This document shows positions 42,914-51,803 of a stretch of 64,000 nucleotides of DNA, piece after piece. A program made the position numbers and the translations under genes. The stretch is from Paroceanicella profunda (GTDB taxonomy: Bacteria; Pseudomonadota; Alphaproteobacteria; Rhodobacterales; Rhodobacteraceae): assembly GCF_005887635.2 (NCBI RefSeq), contig NZ_CP040818.1:1052001-1116000 (forward strand), in the 5' to 3' direction. Under the pieces are notes generated by a model. That model ran no database searches. It was not told where the DNA came from and saw only the letters and a program-made list of their open reading frames with translations. How positions within the stretch are numbered: position 1 is the first letter of the stretch; the number at the start of each line of letters is the position of its first letter.

Positions 42914-43420
42914 ATGACGCGCCTCGTCGATACGCTGGCCAGGGCGCTCTCCGCCCTGGCCTTCGCCGCCACCGTGGCGCTGCTCGGCGTGGTGGCCTGG
43001 AACGTGTTCTGGCGCGCGGTGTTCGACGCCAGCGGCACACGGGTGAACCTGATGTTCCCCGGCGCCATCGACGCGGCGCAATACCTGCTGCTGGTGGCGG
43101 TGTTCGCCGCACTGCCCTGGGCGGAGCGGGCCGGGTTCATCCGGGTCGACATCCTGATCCACCGGCTGCCGCGGCTGCTCGCCAGCGGGCTGGAACGGCT
43201 GTGGGACCTGTCGGTGGCCGCCTTCGGCGCGGCCTGCTGCTGGCTGTTCACCCTCGAAACGCTGGAGACCTTCGCGCGCGGCGACGCCACGCAGGACCTG
43301 CAGATGCCGCTGTGGTGGTTCACCGGCATCGCCGCGCTCGGCTCGGCCGCGCTGGCGCTGATGGGCCTGTCGCTGGCGCTCACCGGCCGGCCGCCCGCGA
43401 CTGAAGGAGGGCTCACATGA
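42914..43420 (+). CDS. TRAP transporter small permease (DctQ family), second system
   Basis: 168-residue membrane protein with four hydrophobic segments, as usual for DctQ. Start ATG 42914; stop overlaps the dctM start (ATGA at 43417-43420). Accessory membrane subunit for the large permease that follows. Confidence 0.9.
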   Translation: MTRLVDTLARALSALAFAATVALLGVVAWNVFWRAVFDASGTRVNLMFPGAIDAAQYLLLVAVFAALPWAERAGFIRVDILIHRLPRLLASGLERLWDLSVAAFGAACCWLFTLETLETFARGDATQDLQMPLWWFTGIAALGSAALALMGLSLALTGRPPATEGGLT

Positions 43421-44721
43421 GCCCGCAGGAAATCGGCTTCATCGCCATCGCCATCCTGCTGGGGCTGATCCTGGTGGGCATGCCGGTGGGCATCGCGATG
43501 TGTTTCATCGGCGTGGGCGGGTTTGCGGCGATCGTCGGCCCGGAGCCGGCGCTGAACATCCTGAAGACCGGCGCCTTCGAGACCGCCTCGAACTATTCCT
43601 ACACGCTCATCCCGCTGTTCATGCTGATGGGCGCGTTCATCTCGCGCGCCGGGCTGTCGCGCGACCTGTTCCTCGCGGCGCGGCGCTTCACCGGCGGGTG
43701 GAACGGCGGGCTGGCCGTGGCCGGCATCACGGCGAGCGCGGGGTTCTCCGCGGTCTGCGGCTCCTCGCTCGCCACCGCCTCGACGATGACCCGCGTCGCC
43801 TATGGCGAGATGCGCGCGCAGGGCTACGACCCGCGCCTGGCCGCAGGCTCGCTCGCCGCCGGCGGCACGCTGGGCATCATGATCCCGCCTTCCATCGCGC
43901 TGCTGCTCTACGCGCTGATCACCGAAACCTCGGTGGGTGACATGTTCCTGGCCGGGTTCCTGCCGGGGCTGCTGGCCTATGTGCTCTACGTGATCACCGC
44001 CGCGCTGATGGCCCGGGTCTGGCCGCCGGAGCCGGGCCACGCGCCCGACAGGTTCGACGAACCGCTCTCCACCGCCCTGCGCCAGGTGGCCCCGGTGGTG
44101 GTGCTGTTCGGGCTGGTGATGGGCGGGCTCTACGGCGGGCTCTTCACCCCCACGGAGGCCGGCGGCGCGGGGGCCGCGCTCGCCCTCGTCTTCGCCCTGT
44201 GGCGCGGCATGCGCTGGGAGGGGTTCCGCGACGCGGTGATCGAGGCGGTGGAGACCACGGCCTCCATCTTCGTGATCCTGATCGGGGCGGAGGTGTTCGG
44301 CTTCCTGCTCTCGGTCAGCCAGCTCTCCTTCGGCATGGCCGACTACATCCGCGCGGCGGGCTGGGAGCCCTGGCAGGTGCTGGGCGCCATCCTGGTGTTC
44401 TACGTGGTGCTGGGCTGCTTCATGGAGAGCCTCGCCATGATCCTGCTCACCGTGCCGATCTTCTTCCCGCTGGTCACCGATGCGGGGTTCGACCCGATCT
44501 GGTTCGGCATCATCGCCGTGGTGACGGTGGAGACCGGGCTGATCTCGCCCCCGGTGGGCATGAACCTCTTCGTGGTGCGCGCCGCGGCGCCGGGCCTTGC
44601 CCTGCGCGACGTGATGACCGGCGTTCTGCCCTTCGTGGCGGCCGATATCGTCCGCCTCGCCATCCTGATCGCCTTCCCGGCGATCTCGCTCCTGCTGCCC
44701 CGCCTGCTGGGCGGCGGCTGA
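43417..44721 (+). CDS. TRAP transporter large permease (DctM family), second system
   Basis: 434-residue DctM-family transporter with about 12 hydrophobic segments and motifs parallel to the first system (AVCGSSLATASTMTRVA, GTLGIMIPPSIALLLYA, VETGLISPPVGMNLFV). Catalyses Na+-dependent uptake. A 29-base gap leads to the Rieske oxygenase gene, which probably acts on the imported compound. Confidence 0.93.
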   Translation: MSPQEIGFIAIAILLGLILVGMPVGIAMCFIGVGGFAAIVGPEPALNILKTGAFETASNYSYTLIPLFMLMGAFISRAGLSRDLFLAARRFTGGWNGGLAVAGITASAGFSAVCGSSLATASTMTRVAYGEMRAQGYDPRLAAGSLAAGGTLGIMIPPSIALLLYALITETSVGDMFLAGFLPGLLAYVLYVITAALMARVWPPEPGHAPDRFDEPLSTALRQVAPVVVLFGLVMGGLYGGLFTPTEAGGAGAALALVFALWRGMRWEGFRDAVIEAVETTASIFVILIGAEVFGFLLSVSQLSFGMADYIRAAGWEPWQVLGAILVFYVVLGCFMESLAMILLTVPIFFPLVTDAGFDPIWFGIIAVVTVETGLISPPVGMNLFVVRAAAPGLALRDVMTGVLPFVAADIVRLAILIAFPAISLLLPRLLGGG

Positions 44722-44750
44722 CACACTGACCCTTCGGAGGAAACCGAGCC

Positions 44751-46067
44751 ATGATGAGCCAGGACCGCAATGACGAGCTCACCCTTGTCGGCCGCAAGCA
44801 GCCCGCCGGCCGCGTGCTGCGCCGCTACTGGATGCCCGCCGCGCTGAGCGATGAGCTGATGACCGCCCGCCCGGTGGTGCCCGTCACCCTGATGGGTGAG
44901 AAACTGGTGCTGTTCCGCGACAATTCCGGCGCGCTGGGGCTGATCGGCCGGCACTGCCCGCACCGCGGCGCCGACCTGTGCTTCGGCCGGCGCGAGGACA
45001 ACGGGCTGCGCTGCCCCTTCCACGGCTGGCATTTCGACGTGGAGGGCAATTGCGTGGAGATGCCGGCCGAGCCCGAAGGCAGCCGCATGCACGAGAAGAT
45101 CCACACCACCGCCTATCCGGTGGTGGAGCGCAACGGCATCGTCTGGGCCTACATGGGCCCGGGCGAGCCGCCGGCCTTCCCGGAGTTCGACTGTTTCCGC
45201 GCGCCGGACACCCATGTCTTCGCCTTCAAGGGCCTGTGGGAGTGCAACTGGCTGCAGGCGATGGAAGTGGGCATCGACCCCGCCCATGCCTCCTTCCTGC
45301 ACCGCTTCCTGCAGGACGAGGACCCGGCGGACAGCTACGGCAAGCAGTTCCGCGACACCTCCTCGGGCTCCGACATGCCGATGACCCGGGTGCTGCGCGA
45401 GTTCCCGCGCCCGGAGATCCGCGTGGAGCAGACCGACTACGGCATGCGCCTCATCGCGCTGCGCGACCTGCTCAACGGCCAGATGCATGTGCGGGTGACC
45501 AACCAGGTGTTCCCCTGCGCCATCCACATCCCGCTCTCCAACGAGATGAGCATCACCCAGTGGCACGTGCCGGTGGATGACGAGACCTGCTACTGGTACG
45601 CGATGTTCACCTCCTTCGGCGCGCCGGTGGACAAGGCGAAGATGCGCGACCAGCGCCTGAAGGAGCACCGCCTGCCGGACTATGCGCCGCTGAAGAACCG
45701 CCGCAACAACTACGGCTACAACCCCGACGAGCAGGAGCGCGAGACCTATACGGGCATGGGGCTGGACATCAACGTGCATGACCAGTGGGCGGTCGAGAGC
45801 ATGGGCCGCATCCAGGACCGCACGGACGAGCACCTGGGCAAGTCCGACGTGGGCATCGTGACCTACCGGCGGATGCTGCGCGCGGCCATCGCGGCGGAGG
45901 CCGCGGGCGAGGGCGCGATGCCGCTCTCCGGCACGCCGGAGGAGCTGGCGGCCATCCGCGGCCCGGTCTCGGTGGACACCGTGGCGGCGAAGGAGGGCTG
46001 GGAGCAGGCCTGGACGAAGGTCGACACCGCCCGCCGCGCCGCCGCGCCCTGGCCCGCCACGCTCTGA
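44751..46067 (+). CDS. Phthalate-4,5-dioxygenase-type Rieske oxygenase, catalytic subunit
   Basis: 438-residue ring-hydroxylating or demethylating oxygenase. Rieske [2Fe-2S] ligands C69-x-H71 and C88-x2-H91 in CPHRG...CPFHGW; mononuclear iron ligands in DPAHASFLH (Asp176 bridge, His179, His184). Overall arrangement and the MEVGIDPAHASFLHR region match the phthalate 4,5-dioxygenase/Pht3 group. It needs an electron donor; no reductase or ferredoxin is encoded nearby on this operon. Start ATG 44751 behind GGAGGAAA (a second ATG follows). The substrate is inferred to be an aromatic acid brought in by the TRAP system. Confidence 0.9.
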   Translation: MMSQDRNDELTLVGRKQPAGRVLRRYWMPAALSDELMTARPVVPVTLMGEKLVLFRDNSGALGLIGRHCPHRGADLCFGRREDNGLRCPFHGWHFDVEGNCVEMPAEPEGSRMHEKIHTTAYPVVERNGIVWAYMGPGEPPAFPEFDCFRAPDTHVFAFKGLWECNWLQAMEVGIDPAHASFLHRFLQDEDPADSYGKQFRDTSSGSDMPMTRVLREFPRPEIRVEQTDYGMRLIALRDLLNGQMHVRVTNQVFPCAIHIPLSNEMSITQWHVPVDDETCYWYAMFTSFGAPVDKAKMRDQRLKEHRLPDYAPLKNRRNNYGYNPDEQERETYTGMGLDINVHDQWAVESMGRIQDRTDEHLGKSDVGIVTYRRMLRAAIAAEAAGEGAMPLSGTPEELAAIRGPVSVDTVAAKEGWEQAWTKVDTARRAAAPWPATL

Positions 46068-46274
46068 CGGGGGAGGCCGGGAAGGCCCTGGCCCGGCTGC
46101 CCCCTTCCGGGCGTCCGGGGCGGAGAGGCTCCGGGTGACAAGGCCCTCCGGCGCATGGCCCGCGCCGGGGGCCGGCTTCCCCCGCCGCGCGCTGGCCCGC
46201 CGCGGGGGCCGCGCCGCAGCCCGTGCGATGCGACTTGCGCCGCTCTCATATATCCCTAGGTTGGGAGCACATAT

Positions 46275-46292
46275 CTTGCACTCAAGCTTGCA
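46275..46292. promoter_or_regulatory. Repeat/palindrome upstream of the third gntR gene
   Basis: CTTGCA occurs at 46275-46280 and again at 46287-46292, framing the perfect palindrome CAAGCTTG (46283-46290), just 7 bases before the gntR start. The surrounding 60 bases are unusually AT-rich. A plausible autoregulatory operator. Confidence 0.4.
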
Positions 46293-46299
46293 TTCGAAA

Positions 46300-47001
46300 A
46301 TGACCTATGACCCCGCCGGCGACGGAGAGGGCGCCTCCGCGCAGGCGCTGTCGCGCATCCGTGCCCTCATCACCGGAGACCGCGCCCTGCGGCCCGGCAT
46401 GCGGCTGCCCACCGAGCGCAGCCTGGCCGAGCATATCGGGGTGAGCCGCCGTGCCGTGCGCCGCGCGCTGGACACCCTGGAGATCGAGGGGCGGATCTGG
46501 CGCCGGCAGGGCTCCGGCACCTTCGTGGGGCGCAAGCCGGAACGCTGGAACGAACGCATCGTCGGCATCGCCGCCCGGACCGACCCGGCGGAGGTGATGG
46601 AAGCCCGGCTGGTGCTCGAACCCGCGCTTGCCGCGCTCGCCGCCCGGCGCGCCGAATTCGGCGATGCCACCGAGCTTCAGGCCATCCTGCGGCGCATCGC
46701 CGAGGGACCGGACGAGGACGCGCGGGACCGCGCCGATGGCGCCCTGCACCACAAGATCGCCCAGATGTCCGGAAACGCCATCCTCCTGGCCGCCTTCGAG
46801 GTGATGGAGCGGGTGCGCGAGGACCCGGTCTGGCGCTCGATGCGCGCCAACGCCCGCAGCCCCGCGCGCGAACGGCTCTACGCCAGCCAGCACGCCGAGA
46901 TCATCATCGCCATCGCCGCCCGAGACCCCGCCGGCGCCGAGCGCGCCATGCGCACCCACCTCAGCGCCCTGCGCGACAACGTGATCGGCGCCGCCGAGTG
47001 A
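46300..47001 (+). CDS. GntR-family regulator, FCD subfamily (third in the window)
   Basis: 233-residue regulator: winged helix with TERSLAEHIGVSRRAVRRALDTLEIEGRIWRRQGSGTFV (roughly residues 40-77, the GSGTFV wing is typical of GntR) and a shorter FCD-type ligand domain with DGALHHKIAQMSGN, QHAEIIIAIAA and MRTHLSALRDN. I start at ATG 46300, the first codon after an AT-rich promoter-like stretch; upstream frame is Arg/Pro-rich. Its target is unknown; it follows the Rieske gene by 232 bp and may be independent. Confidence 0.9.
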   Translation: MTYDPAGDGEGASAQALSRIRALITGDRALRPGMRLPTERSLAEHIGVSRRAVRRALDTLEIEGRIWRRQGSGTFVGRKPERWNERIVGIAARTDPAEVMEARLVLEPALAALAARRAEFGDATELQAILRRIAEGPDEDARDRADGALHHKIAQMSGNAILLAAFEVMERVREDPVWRSMRANARSPARERLYASQHAEIIIAIAARDPAGAERAMRTHLSALRDNVIGAAE

Positions 47002-47064
47002 CCCCCCGGGCGGGGGGCCGCTCCCCGGTCAGCCCCGGCGTGGCCCCGCCGACCGTGCTCCCAA

Positions 47065-47240
47065 CCCACCCGCAGCGCGGCTCTCGGCCCACCCGTAGCG
47101 CGGCTCTCGGCCCACCCGTAGCGCGGCTCTCGGCCCACCCGTAGCGCGGCTCTCGGCCCACCCGTAGCGCGGCTCTCGGCCCACCCGTAGCGCGGCTCTC
47201 GGCCCACCCGTAGCGCGGCTCTCGGCCCACCCGTAGCGCG
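47065..47240 (-). repeat. Tandem array of a 23-bp unit, seven copies plus a partial
   Basis: A 23-bp unit (beginning CCCACCCGTAGCGCGG and ending CTCTCGG) is repeated from 47065 to 47225 seven times, plus 15 bases of an eighth; only the first copy has a C for T change. It fills half of the convergent gap between gntR and the FhuB-like gene. In the minus reading it yields the artificial peptide GWAESRATGG-PRAALRVG. Confidence 0.95.
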
Positions 47241-47360
47241 CGGCGCCCTTCGGACGCGCGCGCGGACAGCCGGGGGCGTCGCGCTCCCCCGGCGACCACG
47301 CCCGCGCCCCCCGGCGGGCACGGCGCGCCCCGCCCTGCGGCCCTTGCTGCGTGCCCTGCC

Positions 47361-49334
47361 TCAGCGGCGCAGGCGGAACGCGAGATAGGGCAGGCAGACC
47401 AGCGCGGCAGTGAGGCCGGCCGGCAGGTCGTAGGGAAAGGCCACCCAGGCGCCGAGCCCCTGCGCCACGCCCATGGCCAGCGCGCCGACGCAGACCGCCC
47501 CCGCCAGGTGCTCCGCCGCGCGGACAAGCCCGAGGCGGAGCGCCACCTGCGGCCCGATCAGCCCGACGAAACTGTAGGGACCGATGGCGAAGGTTGCCGC
47601 CACGCTCAGCCCCGCCGCCAGCAACAGCAGCACCGCGCGCGCGAGGCCCAGCCGCAGCCCGGTGGCCTGGGCCGCCTCCGCCCCCAGCGACAGCAGGTCC
47701 AGCCAGCGGGTGACCAGCGCCAGCGGCGCCAGCAGCACCAGCGCCGCGAGCCCGAGCCACAGCGCCTGCTCCGGCCGCGCGCCCCAGGTGGAGCCCGCCA
47801 CCCAGAGCATGAGCTCGATGCTGCGCGGGTCGCCGAAGGCAAGGAACAGGCTGGTGAGCCCGTCCAGCAGGAAGGTGAGCAGAACGCCGGCCAGCAGCAC
47901 GGTTTCCGGGGCGAAGCGGGTGCGCGCACCGATGCGCATCAGCACCGCCAGAACCGCCAGCGCCCCCGCCACCATGCAGCCGATCTTCAGCGCCGGCCCC
48001 GCCGTGGGGCTGAGCAGGAAGGCCGCGATCAGGCCCAGCGTCACCCCCGGGCCGATGCCGGTCATCTCCGGCGTGGCGAGCGGGTTGCGCAGCAGCCGTT
48101 GCAGCAGGGCCCCCGCGGCGGCCACCATGCCGCCGGCCAGCACCGCCAGCGCCATGCGCGGCCATGTCTCGGGAACGAAGCCGAAGGTCCAGCCCTCCGG
48201 CCCGCGCGCGACAAGGCAGGCCCCCACGGCCACGACCAGCGCCGCCGCACCGACACCGGCGATCCGGGCCACGGGCCGGGCCGCGCGCGGCTGCGCCTCG
48301 CCGCGCGGCGGCAGGGCGCGCGGGCGGTTGCGCAGCGCAAGCCACAGCAGCAGCGGCGCACCGATGAGCGCGGTGAGCGCGCCGGCCGGCGGATCGCCCG
48401 GCAACTGCCGCGTCACCTGGTCGACGACCAGCAGCAGCCCGCCGCCGGCCGCCGCCGCCCCGCACAGGCGCGGGCCGAGGCGCCGCGCCCCCGCCAGCCG
48501 CGCCACATGCGGCGCGGCGAGGGCCACGAACCCCATGGACCCGATCGCCGCCGAGGCCGTGGCGGAGAGCAGGATCGCCGCCGCGCAGGCGCCCCAACGC
48601 CAGGTTCCCGCGTTCAGCCCCGCCGCCCGCGCCGCCTGCCCGCCCAGCGCCAGCAGGCCCAGCGGCCGCACCAGCAGCGCCGAGAGCACCCCGCCCAGCG
48701 CCAGCGCCGGCAGCAGGAACAGCGTGTCGCCCCAGCCGTCCTGCGTGAGCGAGCCGGCGCCCCAGAGGAACATCGCCTGCAGGTATTCCTGGTTGAAGAT
48801 CCGCAGCGCCGCGGCGGCCGAGGCGCAGAACAGCGCCACCACCAGCCCGGCGAGGATCAGCCGCAGCGGCGAGGCCCGCTCGCCCCCCGCCATCAGCCGC
48901 ACCAGCGCGAAGCTGGCGAAGCCGCCGGCCAGCGCCCCGGCCAGCAGGGTGCCGCGCCCGGCATCGGGCAACGCCAGCAGGACAATGGACATCACCAGCC
49001 CGGCGCCCGCGTCCACCCCCAGCGTGCCGGGGGCCGCCAGCGGATTTTCCAGCGCCTGTTGCAGCAGGACACCGGCCAGCCCCAGCATCGCCCCGCCGAT
49101 CAGCGCCACCGTCACCCGCGGCAGCACCGCGTAGTGGAACACCAGCATGTCCGGCCTGTCCGCCGGCGGCGCCAGCGCGGCGCTGAGCCAGTCCGCCGGG
49201 GCGAGGTCCTGCCCCAGGCTCAGCAGGGTCACCGCCAGCGCCACCAGCCCGCCGGCGAGGGCGAGCATCAGCCCGGGCCGCGGCACCGGCCCCCTGCGCG
49301 GCAGCACGCCGCCCGCTCCCGGCGCGCCGCTCAT
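47361..49334 (-). CDS. FhuB-like fused iron-chelate ABC permease
   Basis: 657-residue membrane protein made of two consecutive FecCD/BtuC-type permease halves (about 1-330 and 331-657), the FhuB architecture. Each half has the NPLAxP...G motif (NPLAAPGTLGVDAGA, then NPLATPEMTGIGPG) and the GPYSFVGLIGPQ / GSMGFVALAAPHVAR segment. Start at 49334 overlaps the binding-protein stop (ATGA). It imports a ferric siderophore or heme with the following FhuD-like protein; the cognate ATPase (FhuC) is not in this window. Confidence 0.9.
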   Translation of the reverse strand: MSGAPGAGGVLPRRGPVPRPGLMLALAGGLVALAVTLLSLGQDLAPADWLSAALAPPADRPDMLVFHYAVLPRVTVALIGGAMLGLAGVLLQQALENPLAAPGTLGVDAGAGLVMSIVLLALPDAGRGTLLAGALAGGFASFALVRLMAGGERASPLRLILAGLVVALFCASAAAALRIFNQEYLQAMFLWGAGSLTQDGWGDTLFLLPALALGGVLSALLVRPLGLLALGGQAARAAGLNAGTWRWGACAAAILLSATASAAIGSMGFVALAAPHVARLAGARRLGPRLCGAAAAGGGLLLVVDQVTRQLPGDPPAGALTALIGAPLLLWLALRNRPRALPPRGEAQPRAARPVARIAGVGAAALVVAVGACLVARGPEGWTFGFVPETWPRMALAVLAGGMVAAAGALLQRLLRNPLATPEMTGIGPGVTLGLIAAFLLSPTAGPALKIGCMVAGALAVLAVLMRIGARTRFAPETVLLAGVLLTFLLDGLTSLFLAFGDPRSIELMLWVAGSTWGARPEQALWLGLAALVLLAPLALVTRWLDLLSLGAEAAQATGLRLGLARAVLLLLAAGLSVAATFAIGPYSFVGLIGPQVALRLGLVRAAEHLAGAVCVGALAMGVAQGLGAWVAFPYDLPAGLTAALVCLPYLAFRLRR

Positions 49335-50197
49335 GACAGCGCCTCCCCGGCCAGCTGCGCGAAGCGCATCGCCGCGGGCAGTTCCCCGTACGCCCAGACG
49401 GCGTCGATCACCCGCAGCCGGCCGGCGCGCGCGAAGGGCAGATGCGCCCAGAGCCCGTCGCCCGCCATCGCCTGCCGCGCCGTGGCCGGAACCGGCCCCA
49501 CCACCAGCACCATCGCATCCGGATAGGCGGCGAGATCCTCGACCCTGGCATTCGCGAAGCCCCAGAAGTTCACCGGGTCGCGCCAGGCGCCCTCCAGCCC
49601 GATCGCGGCGAGCACGTCGCAGTAGAGGCTGCCCTTGCCGAAGACACGCAGGTGCCGCCCATCCGCGAAGCTGATCGGCAGCACGGGGCGGGAGGCACCG
49701 TCCCCGCGGCCGCGCGCCATCCGGGCGAAGAGCGCATCCGCCTGCGCCACCAGCGCCGCCCCGGCCTCCGCACGGCCCAGCTTCGCGGCCAGCGCCACGG
49801 CATTCTCCCGGTTGGCCGCCAGCGGCGCGCCGCGCGCGTCGAAGCTGGAATAGGACAGCGGCGCGCCGATCCCCTCCATCAGGGGCAGCAGGGCCGCGAA
49901 CTGCGGCGTGGCGAGGATGTAATCGGGCTTCAGCGCCCGCACGAAGGCGAGGTTGGGCTGCAGGCGCAGGCCGATGTCGGGCACTTCCGGCGGCATGGCG
50001 GGCTCGGCCACCCAGTCCGCATAGGGGCCGAGTTCGGCCACGCCGACCGGCGTCACGCCCAGGGCCATCGAGAGCCCGGCCAAGCCCCATTCCAGCGCCA
50101 CCACGCGCGGCACCGGAGGCGCCGCCCGGCCCTGCAGCGGCGCGAGGGCCAGCGCGGCGGCGGCACCGGCCAGGAGGGAGCGTCGGGGGATCGTCAT
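49331..50197 (-). CDS. FhuD-like iron-chelate/heme periplasmic binding protein
   Basis: 288-residue cluster A binding protein of the FhuD/TroA-type fold. N-terminus IPRRSLLAGAAAALALAPLQGRAA is a twin-arginine-style signal. Domain features include VVALEWGLAGLSMALGVTPVGVAE and PDIGLRLQPNLAFVRALKPDYILA. Start ATG at 50195-50197 with GAGGA 8 bases upstream; the frame continues 42 codons upstream without support. Paired with the FhuB-like permease. Whether the ligand is a siderophore or heme cannot be told. Confidence 0.88.
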   Translation of the reverse strand: MTIPRRSLLAGAAAALALAPLQGRAAPPVPRVVALEWGLAGLSMALGVTPVGVAELGPYADWVAEPAMPPEVPDIGLRLQPNLAFVRALKPDYILATPQFAALLPLMEGIGAPLSYSSFDARGAPLAANRENAVALAAKLGRAEAGAALVAQADALFARMARGRGDGASRPVLPISFADGRHLRVFGKGSLYCDVLAAIGLEGAWRDPVNFWGFANARVEDLAAYPDAMVLVVGPVPATARQAMAGDGLWAHLPFARAGRLRVIDAVWAYGELPAAMRFAQLAGEALS

Positions 50198-50798
50198 GGC
50201 AGTGTCCTCACGGCTGAGGGGCCTCGCGGCAAAGCGCGGGGGCGGATCGTGGACAGGTCGGGAAAGGGCTGCGGGCTGGCGCACGCCCCGCGCTGGAGGC
50301 GAAGACGCGCTGGCGGTCGGCACACCCCGTGCCTAGCGGAGCGCGGATGACGGACGCAAGGGAAAACCGGTGCCTCACGCAGCGCACTCGGCACCTCGCC
50401 CCCGCGATGCCGGGCCCGCCCGGGGCCCCGCCCCTCCACGCCGAAGTGCCCGGAGGCCGGCGGTCCGTCGGGCGGAGTGGCGTCCGGCGCCTCGCCCGAA
50501 CACTCCCCCGGGCCCGGCCGGTGCACGAGCCTCCTGCCCCGCCAGCGGGCGCAGAGCGGGTCGGGCGGGCGGGCGCCCGCCCGTCCGCGCGAAGCTATCG
50601 GGGTGGTGTCTGGCGCGTCGCTCGAACGCTGCCGGCGCGCAGCCTTCTGACCCGCGAGCGGGGACAGGGTGCGGAGCGCGCCGTGGGGTGCCGCCACGCT
50701 GACCGTGAGGCCGGCGTACCCGGAGGGGCAGCGTGGAGCCGTCTTCGCGGGGGCGCAGGGTGTAGCGGAGAGGCCCGGAGGCCTCCCCGCGGCGAGGA
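50198..50798. other. Gap of 0.6 kb between the FhuD-like gene and the hemophore-like genes
   Basis: No credible gene. An imperfect repeat is present: the stretch from 50477 (GTGGCGTCCGGCGCCTCGCC) recurs in diverged form at about 50603 (GTGGTGTCTGGCGCGTCGCT), an offset of about 126 bases. The hemophore genes and the fhuBD genes are on the same strand, but this gap may separate their transcripts. Confidence 0.5.
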
Positions 50799-51746
50799 TC
50801 AGCCGAAGGTGAAATTGTCGGCGCCGAGGTCCGCCACGTCGACCCCGAGCAGCACCAGCCGGTTGCCGCTGTCGTCGTTGATCACCGTGTTGTCGCCCAC
50901 CTGCACGGCGGCGGCCTGCACGTCGGCGAAATCGTCGAACTGGCCGGCTTCGTAGGCGATCACGTCGCCCACGGCGGCGTTGAAGTCCACGATCCGGTCA
51001 TTGCCGGTGTCCGACGTATCGAAGACGAAGATGTCCACGTTGCCGCCGCCGGCCAGCCGGTCGTCGCCGGCGCCGCCGGTGATCACGTCGCGCCCGGCGC
51101 CGCCGAACAGCAGGTCGTTGCCCGCGCCGCCGTAGAGCCAGTCGCGGCCGTTGCCGCCGTAGAGCCAGTCGTCGCCGTTGTTGCCCATCAGGCGGTCGTT
51201 GCCGTCGCCGCCCGAGAGCATGTCGTCGCCGCCGCGGCCGCGCATCACGTCGGCGGTGCTGCTGCCGGTCACCACGTCGTCGCCGTAGCTGCCCCAGAGG
51301 TTGTTGCGCTCGGTGGAGAGCATCTCGCGCAGGGTGGAAGTGTTGCCGGCCGGCGCGGTGCCGTCGGACATCAGGTCATAGACCAGCCCGTGCACGTCGT
51401 CGCCGTTGTCGGAATCGAGCGGCGCGGAGAAGGCCAGCGACACGTCGGTCTGGTTCAGCGCCAGCGTGGCGCCCTGCGCGTAGCCGCCGTAGCCGAAGGA
51501 AATGGCGGAGATGGTGCCGTCCACGGTGTGGCTGGAGAAGGTGTATTCCAGGTCGCCGTCCACGTAGAAGGCCTGCTCCGAATCGTCCGGCGTTGCGGTC
51601 ACGCTTCCGGTGCTGCCCATGTAGGCGCCCGAGAAGCCGTTGCTGAACGCGCCGAAGCCCGAGAGGGTGAAGCTCGAGTCGAAGTCGGCGAAATAGCCGG
51701 CGAGGTCGATGCCGGCGTTGTTTTCAAGCGTGATGGTGATGGTCAT
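50799..51746 (-). CDS. HasA-type hemophore domain fused to RTX tail, copy B
   Basis: 315 residues, no signal peptide. N-terminal about 1-140 resembles HasA hemophores: FDSSFTLSGFGAFSN, then YVDGDLEYTFSSHTVDGTISAISFG and DDVHGLVYDLMSDGTAP. These align with the HasA loop holding the heme-ligand Tyr75 and its His83 partner (here Tyr68 and His73). Residues about 160-235 are RTX nonapeptides (GGxGxDxUx, e.g. GGAGNDLLF, GGAGDDRLA) that bind Ca2+ outside the cell, followed by a DIFVF/DRIVDF-type C-terminal domain. This implies secretion by a type I system, which is not encoded here. It follows copy A by 57 bases with a hairpin between. Confidence 0.8.
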   Translation of the reverse strand: MTITITLENNAGIDLAGYFADFDSSFTLSGFGAFSNGFSGAYMGSTGSVTATPDDSEQAFYVDGDLEYTFSSHTVDGTISAISFGYGGYAQGATLALNQTDVSLAFSAPLDSDNGDDVHGLVYDLMSDGTAPAGNTSTLREMLSTERNNLWGSYGDDVVTGSSTADVMRGRGGDDMLSGGDGNDRLMGNNGDDWLYGGNGRDWLYGGAGNDLLFGGAGRDVITGGAGDDRLAGGGNVDIFVFDTSDTGNDRIVDFNAAVGDVIAYEAGQFDDFADVQAAAVQVGDNTVINDDSGNRLVLLGVDVADLGADNFTFG

Positions 51747-51765
51747 GTGACTCTCCGGGGAGGGT

Positions 51766-51789
51766 CCGGGCGGCGGGGATGCCGCCCGG
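51766..51789 (-). other. Hairpin between the two hemophore-like genes
   Basis: CCGGGCGGC (51766-51774) and GCCGCCCGG (51781-51789) form a perfect 9-bp stem with a 6-nt loop in the 57-base gap. May set the ratio of copy A to copy B. Confidence 0.5.
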
Positions 51790-51803
51790 GGCTGCGGATC
51801 GGA

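Noticed and set aside
49335-50090. N-terminal extension of the FhuB-like protein to 909 residues
   Set aside because: The extension is antisense/out-of-frame of the FhuD-like gene; the ATGA overlap at 49331-49334 gives the natural start.
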